From Sphagnum compactum (taxonomy: Eukaryota; Bryophyta; Sphagnopsida; Sphagnales), in NCBI GenBank assembly GCA_965153455.1, contig OZ234504.1, positions 682,001 to 746,000 of the forward strand: 64,000 bases of DNA, written 5' to 3'. Each line of letters begins with the position of its first letter. Positions within the stretch are counted from its first letter, which is position 1. Shown piece by piece: positions 58,712 to 64,000 of this stretch. The position numbers and the translations under genes were made by a program. The notes beneath the pieces are model-generated. The model made no database searches and had not been told where the DNA came from. It saw nothing but the letters and a program-made list of their open reading frames with translations.

Positions 58712-60154
58712 CTAGATGGAGACTTGGAGATCCTTCACCCATGGGTCAAGGGGCTTCCCGATCGTGTACACAATGAAGCCAATCTTGCGAAGGGCTTCCA
58801 CATTCAGCACATTGCGACCATCAAAAATGAAAGCGGGCTTCTGCATATTGTCATAAATGCGCTGGTAGTCTAGCTTCTTGAACTCTTCCCACTCAGTGAT
58901 GATGCAGACGCCATGTGCGTCTTTGGTCGCCTCATATGCATCCCACACCACACTCACTTGCTTGAAAGCTGTTGGACTCTGCGGCTGTAAATGCTGTGGG
59001 TGATCCCAGTCAAACTTGTTCATGGCTAGATCCCTCTTGATCTGGTCCTCTGTCACCTGAGGGTCGTAGATGCTGAGAAGAGCCTTGTCGCCAAGAAGGC
59101 CATGGCACACATCGATGGCTGGGGTTTCCCTTGTATCTCCTGTGTCTTTCTTGAATGCAAAACCAAGGATAGCGATCTTCTTACCAGAGACTGTGTTAAA
59201 CATGGAGGAAACAACGCGCTTCACAAAGCGCGTCTTCTGGTAGTCGTTGATCTGCACTACCTGTTTCCAGTAGTGAGCCACATCGGGGAGGCCATTGCAT
59301 TCACAAATGTAAACCAAGTTGAGGATATCCTTCTGGAAGCAAGAGCCTCCAAAACCTACACTGGCGTTCAGGAACTTCGGTCCGATTCTCGAGTCCTTAC
59401 CGATGGCGTAAGCGACTTCTGACACATTGGCGCCCGTGGACTCGCAAAGAGCAGACATGGCATTGATAGACGAGATCCTCTGCGCCAAGAACGCATTGGC
59501 AGCAAGCTTCGACAACTCCGCAGACCACAAGTTGGTGGTCAGGATGCGATCTTCGGGAACCCAGTGAGCATACACGGCCTTCAAAGCCGCCACCGCCTTC
59601 TGACCTTCGGGAGTCTCACGACCTCCTATGAGAACACGATCCGGCTTCGCCAAGTCTTCAATGGCGGTTCCCTCCGCAAGAAACTCAGGATTGGAAAGAA
59701 TCTGGAAATGAATGCCATTGTTGTTGTGCGTGAGGATCTTCTCGATGGCCTCTGCAGTCTTCACAGGGACAGTAGACTTCTCCACCACGATCTTGTCCGA
59801 CTTGGAAACATCCGCGATCATACGAGCCGCACTCTCCCAGTAAGTCAGATCCGCGGCCTTCCCGGCTCCAAGGCCTCGCGTCTTGGTCGGCGTGTTGACG
59901 GAAACAAACACGATATCCGCCTCCGCAACATGCTTCTCCACTTCAGTACTGAAGAAGAGGTTCTTGTCCCTACAAGCCTTCACAACCTCATCAAGTCCTG
60001 GCTCGTAGATGGGAAGCTCATCGCTATTCCATGCAGCGATCCGCGGCTTCGAAATGTCCACCACAACCACTTGTATATCAGGACATTTCAAGGCAATCAT
60101 CGCCATGGTCGGACCTCCGACATAGCCAGCTCCAATACAGCAGATCTTCACCAT
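58712..60154 (-). CDS. UGD: UDP-glucose 6-dehydrogenase
   Basis: An intronless 480-residue ORF, the usual length and structure for plant UGD. The cytosolic enzyme oxidises UDP-glucose twice with NAD+ to UDP-glucuronate, the precursor of UDP-xylose, -arabinose, -apiose and -galacturonate for hemicellulose and pectin. An N-terminal Rossmann motif (GAGYVGGPT, residues 8-16) binds NAD. VDIS near residue 32, [16 protein letters not shown] and [11 protein letters not shown] follow. Catalytic Cys272 lies in [11 protein letters not shown], and the C-terminal UDP-binding part shows [13 protein letters not shown] and FDGRNVL. All key residues are present. The start is the first ATG and lines up with the family N terminus. 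Confidence 0.97.
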   Translation of the reverse strand: MVKICCIGAGYVGGPTMAMIALKCPDIQVVVVDISKPRIAAWNSDELPIYEPGLDEVVKACRDKNLFFSTEVEKHVAEADIVFVSVNTPTKTRGLGAGKAADLTYWESAARMIADVSKSDKIVVEKSTVPVKTAEAIEKILTHNNNGIHFQILSNPEFLAEGTAIEDLAKPDRVLIGGRETPEGQKAVAALKAVYAHWVPEDRILTTNLWSAELSKLAANAFLAQRISSINAMSALCESTGANVSEVAYAIGKDSRIGPKFLNASVGFGGSCFQKDILNLVYICECNGLPDVAHYWKQVVQINDYQKTRFVKRVVSSMFNTVSGKKIAILGFAFKKDTGDTRETPAIDVCHGLLGDKALLSIYDPQVTEDQIKRDLAMNKFDWDHPQHLQPQSPTAFKQVSVVWDAYEATKDAHGVCIITEWEEFKKLDYQRIYDNMQKPAFIFDGRNVLNVEALRKIGFIVYTIGKPLDPWVKDLQVSI

Positions 60155-60840
60155 CTCGTCGCCCCCCGGAACCCCTTCCTCTGATCCACCACCACCAAAA
60201 CTGTACCCCCTTTTTTCTCTTCAAATCCTCCACCAAAAACCGCACCTCAACAGTCAAAAGAGAGCTATGATTTACAAATAGCAAGCAAGAAAGCCAGAAT
60301 CAAAGCACAAAATGCAACAATAGACCTCAAATCCAAATTCCAAACCAGAAAGAAAACAATTGATGAGTAGGAAGAGGAAGAAAGCAAGGGCGCAAAAGCG
60401 CACGCGGAAGTCTGGCCAGAGCGCGTGCAGAGTCCCGGATATGTCCGGGTATAACATATGCACTGTCACCATGGTGTGGGTATATAGTATGTGCATATAG
60501 GTGTATAGTACACACAATGTAGATGTACGTTTGTACGTATATGTTCACATCTGTATCTATACGTATGTAAAGAACCGCGCGTTTTTCAGGTGTATTTTTG
60601 GATGATTATACGATTATACATTGACAGATCGCATCGTTCTCGAGCAGGCTGGAAAATGAAATTTCCTTTTCCACATTTTCTTGTTTCTGCATTATTTTTT
60701 TCTTTTTCTTTTTCTTTTTTCTTTTATTTCTTTTTATTTTCATTTCTGATATTTTTTATTTCATTTCTTTTCATTCCACAATTGAAAATGTGATGATGAG
60801 AAATCGTAATTTTAATTCTACATGACATAAAATTTGATTT
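60155..60840. other. UGD leader/promoter and AT-rich DNA
   Basis: No ORF of note. Short alternating words (TATGTGCATATAGGTGTATAG, ACGTATATG) at 60455-60570 could supply TATA-like elements for the minus-strand UGD gene, but none stands out. Confidence 0.4.
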
Positions 60841-60841
60841 A

Positions 60842-61035
60842 AAGCTTCAAAACACTTTGCAATTTTATTACAAGAAATTGTGATTAAATCAGAAACTTGA
60901 AATTTAATAATTCAAAACACGTTGCAATTTTATTACAAGAAATTGTGATTAAATCAGAAATTCGAGATCTAAAAATTCAAAACACTTTGCAATTTTATTA
61001 CCAGAAATTGTGATTAAATCAGAAAAATCAATTCA
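60842..61035. repeat. Tandem repeat, unit about 65 bp, three copies
   Basis: Units TTCAAAACAC(T/G)TTGCAATT, TTATTACAAGAAATTGTGAT and TAAATCAGAAA lie in a row with AATTTTATTA anchors at 60861, 60927 and 60991. Divergence is only a few per cent. Confidence 0.88.
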
Positions 61036-61059
61036 TTTGCAAACCACCAATTGGCATGG

Positions 61060-61370
61060 CAGCAATTCAGTTCTACCTTGAATGCCATGGTAGCAATTGT
61101 ATTGAACTTCAAAAGACTCAATGAAGTTTGAAGCTATGAATTTGCAAACATATGGAGAACTGAATCAAAAGCTCAAGCACGTTGAGTTTTGCTTCAATGC
61201 CATATGGTAGCAATTGTATTGACTCAATGAAGTTTGAAGCTATGAATTTGCAAACATATGGAGGACTGAATCAAAAGCTGAAGCAAGTTGAGTTTTGCTT
61301 CAATGCCATATGGTAGCAATTGTATTGAACTTCAAAAGACTCATGAAGTTCGAAGCTATGAATATGTGAA
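61060..61370. repeat. Tandem repeat, unit 106-117 bp, three copies
   Basis: GGTAGCAATTGTATTGA anchors lie at 61089, 61206 and 61312. Each is followed by CTCA(A)TGAAGTT(T/C)GAAGCTATGAA and TTGAGTTTTGCTTCAATGCC. The middle copy lacks the ACTTCAAAAG segment, which explains its shorter length. Confidence 0.88.
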
Positions 61371-64000
61371 CAAATGGACAACAAAATCAAAAGCACAAGT
61401 CAAGTTATTTTACAAATTTTGAAAAACATGAATAGGACAATGGAAAGGAGGTTGGTGCCAATATCTGTGTACTAGTTCTTTGATACTCCTTGACAAAACT
61501 TGAAAGCCAAACTTGTATGCAATGGCACCAAGGTAACTTCTTTAAAATCAACATTTCTAAGCTTAGAATTCCTTTTTGATGACGAAATTACACATATACA
61601 AATAGTCAAATTTGACATTCAATTTAGTTAGCAATGTGGGCTAATAGATCCCTTACATTGACATCTTCCATTCGTTCTTAATCGACAACACATCAAACTT
61701 CTAAATAATTTTCCCAAGACCAACAACTAATGCTTACAACATAGCTTCATCATCTGTAACCTTCACGTGATGGCACCTTAAATTAAGAGATATGTTGAAT
61801 GTAACTAATAATGTTATACTTGATTCAACAACACATTAATTTTTCCTCTATTTTATCAATCTTTCAATGCTTCTAATTAAAGCTTGGATTTTGTATTACA
61901 ACAAAACATAGTGAAAATAAAGTCTATTCAATAACACAAAAGAATAAAATCAACAAATGAAAAACAAAGAAACAAAACCAAAGAATTGAAATGCAAAATG
62001 ACAAAAACAAAACAACTAGAACACAAACAACAAAATCACAAAACTAGATTAGAATTCATTCTTGGTTGACAATATAGACTACCCTTTTTTTTGTGACTTC
62101 AAACACAAATAAAGCCAACATGTGCACAATACCATTTATAGCTTCTTCATTCTATGACAAATTTACTATGGATCCTTCTATGTCATAACCACAAAATTTC
62201 CACCACTCATCCAATTCATTCTTAACCCAAAGTTTGGCATGTTTGTCAACTTTACGACCTTCTTTGTTAAGATTCTCTAGTTCTCTTTCATCAACTTTAT
62301 GAAACCATGACTTTAAACATATCTCACCAACATGAAATTCACAATCAATGACCATAAATACATTACAATTAGTTCCAAGAACATTAGACTTGGGATCAGA
62401 AGACAAACTAGAAGCATCAAGAGCTTAGAATTTAAAGTTCTCAGCATCTGAAGACATTGAAAGGTTATATAATTTTTGCAAAATAATGAACATCATTCAG
62501 CATCAAACTGGGGAAATTTTTAAAAATTGTGCAATTATGAATACATCTCAAATCCATCATTAGAACACAAAAGATCACCACCTACAAATCTATTACCAAA
62601 GGTGTGAATGGTGTAACAAGGCCTAATCCAACAACTTTCAAATCGAAAGGTGGGCTAAGTGTAGTTAATTCAAACAAACCTTCAACCAAAACTTCATCAA
62701 CACAATTTAAAAGTGTCACTACAAAGTTTCGAAGTTCATCAACATTGAATATTGAAAAACAAATCCAAAACAAAACAACAAAGAAAATGAAAAAAATAAA
62801 ACAAGAAAGCTTACAAATATCAAAATTGTTCATTTATGAACTACTTGTAATTGAAACCCTTGAAAGACCTTCATTGTCAATTTTTTTGACTTTTAGTTCC
62901 ACTAGATGGCAAAATTTCACCAAGAGAAAAAAGGGCTGATATACACATTCTGCTACAACTTTGGCAACAATAGCAAGAAAACAAGGACCACAATGTCTCA
63001 TCCTATTACTATTAAGGAAGGTAGTTTGTTCATTTTGTTTTGTTATGTCATGTTGAAATCTCCCAAATGATAGCAACACCCCACCCCTACTATACACTCA
63101 TGGTCATGTTGAATTTGATTTGAAAGTTGTTGGATTAGGCCCCACCCCACAATGTGAAGCTGCTGTACAAGCAAAGGGGTACACAGCTTTGGTCAGACCA
63201 AGGCCTCACCAATGTGCTCCAAAATCTAGGAAGCATAAGAACTGTAATCTATGATTGCTTCTACAATGAAATGACAACTAGTAATGTAATTATCAAACCA
63301 AGGGATTGCGGCATCATCACCCACCTGCAATGATTTAGCTCTCACTGCAGAAAACATTACACACATGAAAACCTGTCATACACTGTTGAGTATGCCAACA
63401 CTGGTACAAAGCTGATGAAAACTCATCTATAGGTTATTTTGTACAGATTGAAAAAAAAAACTTCTTGTGGCCAGTACCACTATGAACACACAGTAGCTCT
63501 ACTAGAAAACTTGCCAATGTTGTTTGGCTCTGAAAACAATGCATTTTACACAGATCAGAATCAATGATGTTCCCTCATGGTAGCTCCTGATACAGCTACT
63601 AACTACCAGTGAGAAACTGTTGACTGATGGTGATCACACCTTATTAAGAAGGCTCAAGTTACTGGCTGTTTCATGATTGTCGGCACAGCTCTTACACTTT
63701 CAACTTGAAACATAATACACGTATATAAAATCAAAAAGAAGAGAAAGGGAAACACTCCCTTGATTGACCCTCTCTGTGAAACTAAAGGGGGAAGAATTCA
63801 TCAGCCATAGGGCTCTAAAAGTGGAATCTTCTGCCTACCAAGAATGCTCACTCCAATTGGAAAACCCATTGTAAGTGTTAACTAGCAATAGATCTAAGCC
63901 GATGACACAGACAAAAGTTAGTGTATGATGAACTCATAAATGCCAGCATCATATATTCTACAAGACTAGGACCACCATTTTCTTTTGCTCAAGCAGTTAA
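61371..64000. other. AT-rich then mid-GC DNA, no gene recognised
   Basis: 61400-62950 is AT-rich. Two minus-strand ORFs (62152-62406, 62582-62833) and one plus-strand ORF (62604-62939) have ordinary amino-acid composition but no family I know. The first (ELENLNKEGRKVDKHAKLWV, DEWWKFCGYDIEG) is the most protein-like and may be a piece of a transposon gene. 63000-64000 is less AT-rich and may contain the 3' end or UTR of a gene beyond the window. Confidence 0.35.

Noticed and set aside
59564-60184. 206-codon plus-strand frame
   Set aside because: It is antisense to UGD, whose minus-strand frame has every catalytic motif.

Overview
This is nuclear DNA from a land plant. Four genes have clear intron-exon structures with GT-AG introns of mostly 75-600 bp. 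The recognisable products are plant-type or plant-only: a PLATZ zinc protein, the variable subunit of ferredoxin-thioredoxin reductase, a TIGR01589-domain protein, a TMK-type receptor kinase and a family 19 chitinase. Short introns, about one gene per 8 kb and AT-rich repeat stretches between gene islands fit a bryophyte (moss) or another compact seedless-plant genome better than a large-intron fern. This is inference; no marker in the window fixes the species.

Layout. 1-13.3 kb is a gene island: PLATZ (+, 4 exons, 1853-3632), FTRV (+, single exon, 6560-7219) and a TIGR01589 protein (-, about 6 exons, 10961-13272). 13.3-25 kb is an AT-rich repeat graveyard with a decayed coiled-coil ORF, two related solo LTRs, a hAT-like non-autonomous element and a 63-bp tandem repeat. 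25.2-32.5 kb is a second island with two convergent multi-exon proteases: an A1 aspartic protease (+, 10 exons) and an OTU cysteine protease (-, 8 exons). Both could be rebuilt exon by exon with every splice phase consistent. 32.5-40.8 kb is again AT-rich, with foldback and hAT-like elements. 40.8-43.8 kb has a GC-rich unexplained exon-like block and a 3-exon GH19 chitinase with a minisatellite in intron 2. 44-47 kb holds small repeats. 48.4-51.3 kb is an intronless TMK-like LRR receptor kinase (-). 52.4-55 kb is repeat-rich and includes a 1.15-kb TIR element whose shortened inverted relative lies at 45.2 kb. 58.7-60.2 kb is an intronless UDP-glucose 6-dehydrogenase (-). The last 4 kb is AT-rich with tandem repeats and no recognised gene.

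The genes do not form a pathway cluster; this is ordinary eukaryotic gene order. Loose themes are plastid redox control (FTRV), cell-wall precursor supply (UGD), chitin defence (chitinase), growth signalling (TMK) and protein turnover (aspartic and OTU proteases). No strong case for a wholly new system was found. The items most worth checking are the D-C-G second catalytic motif of the aspartic protease, the TG repeat abutting its catalytic-exon splice site, the duplicated telo-box palindromes upstream of the OTU gene, and the decayed ORF that carries two LTRs.
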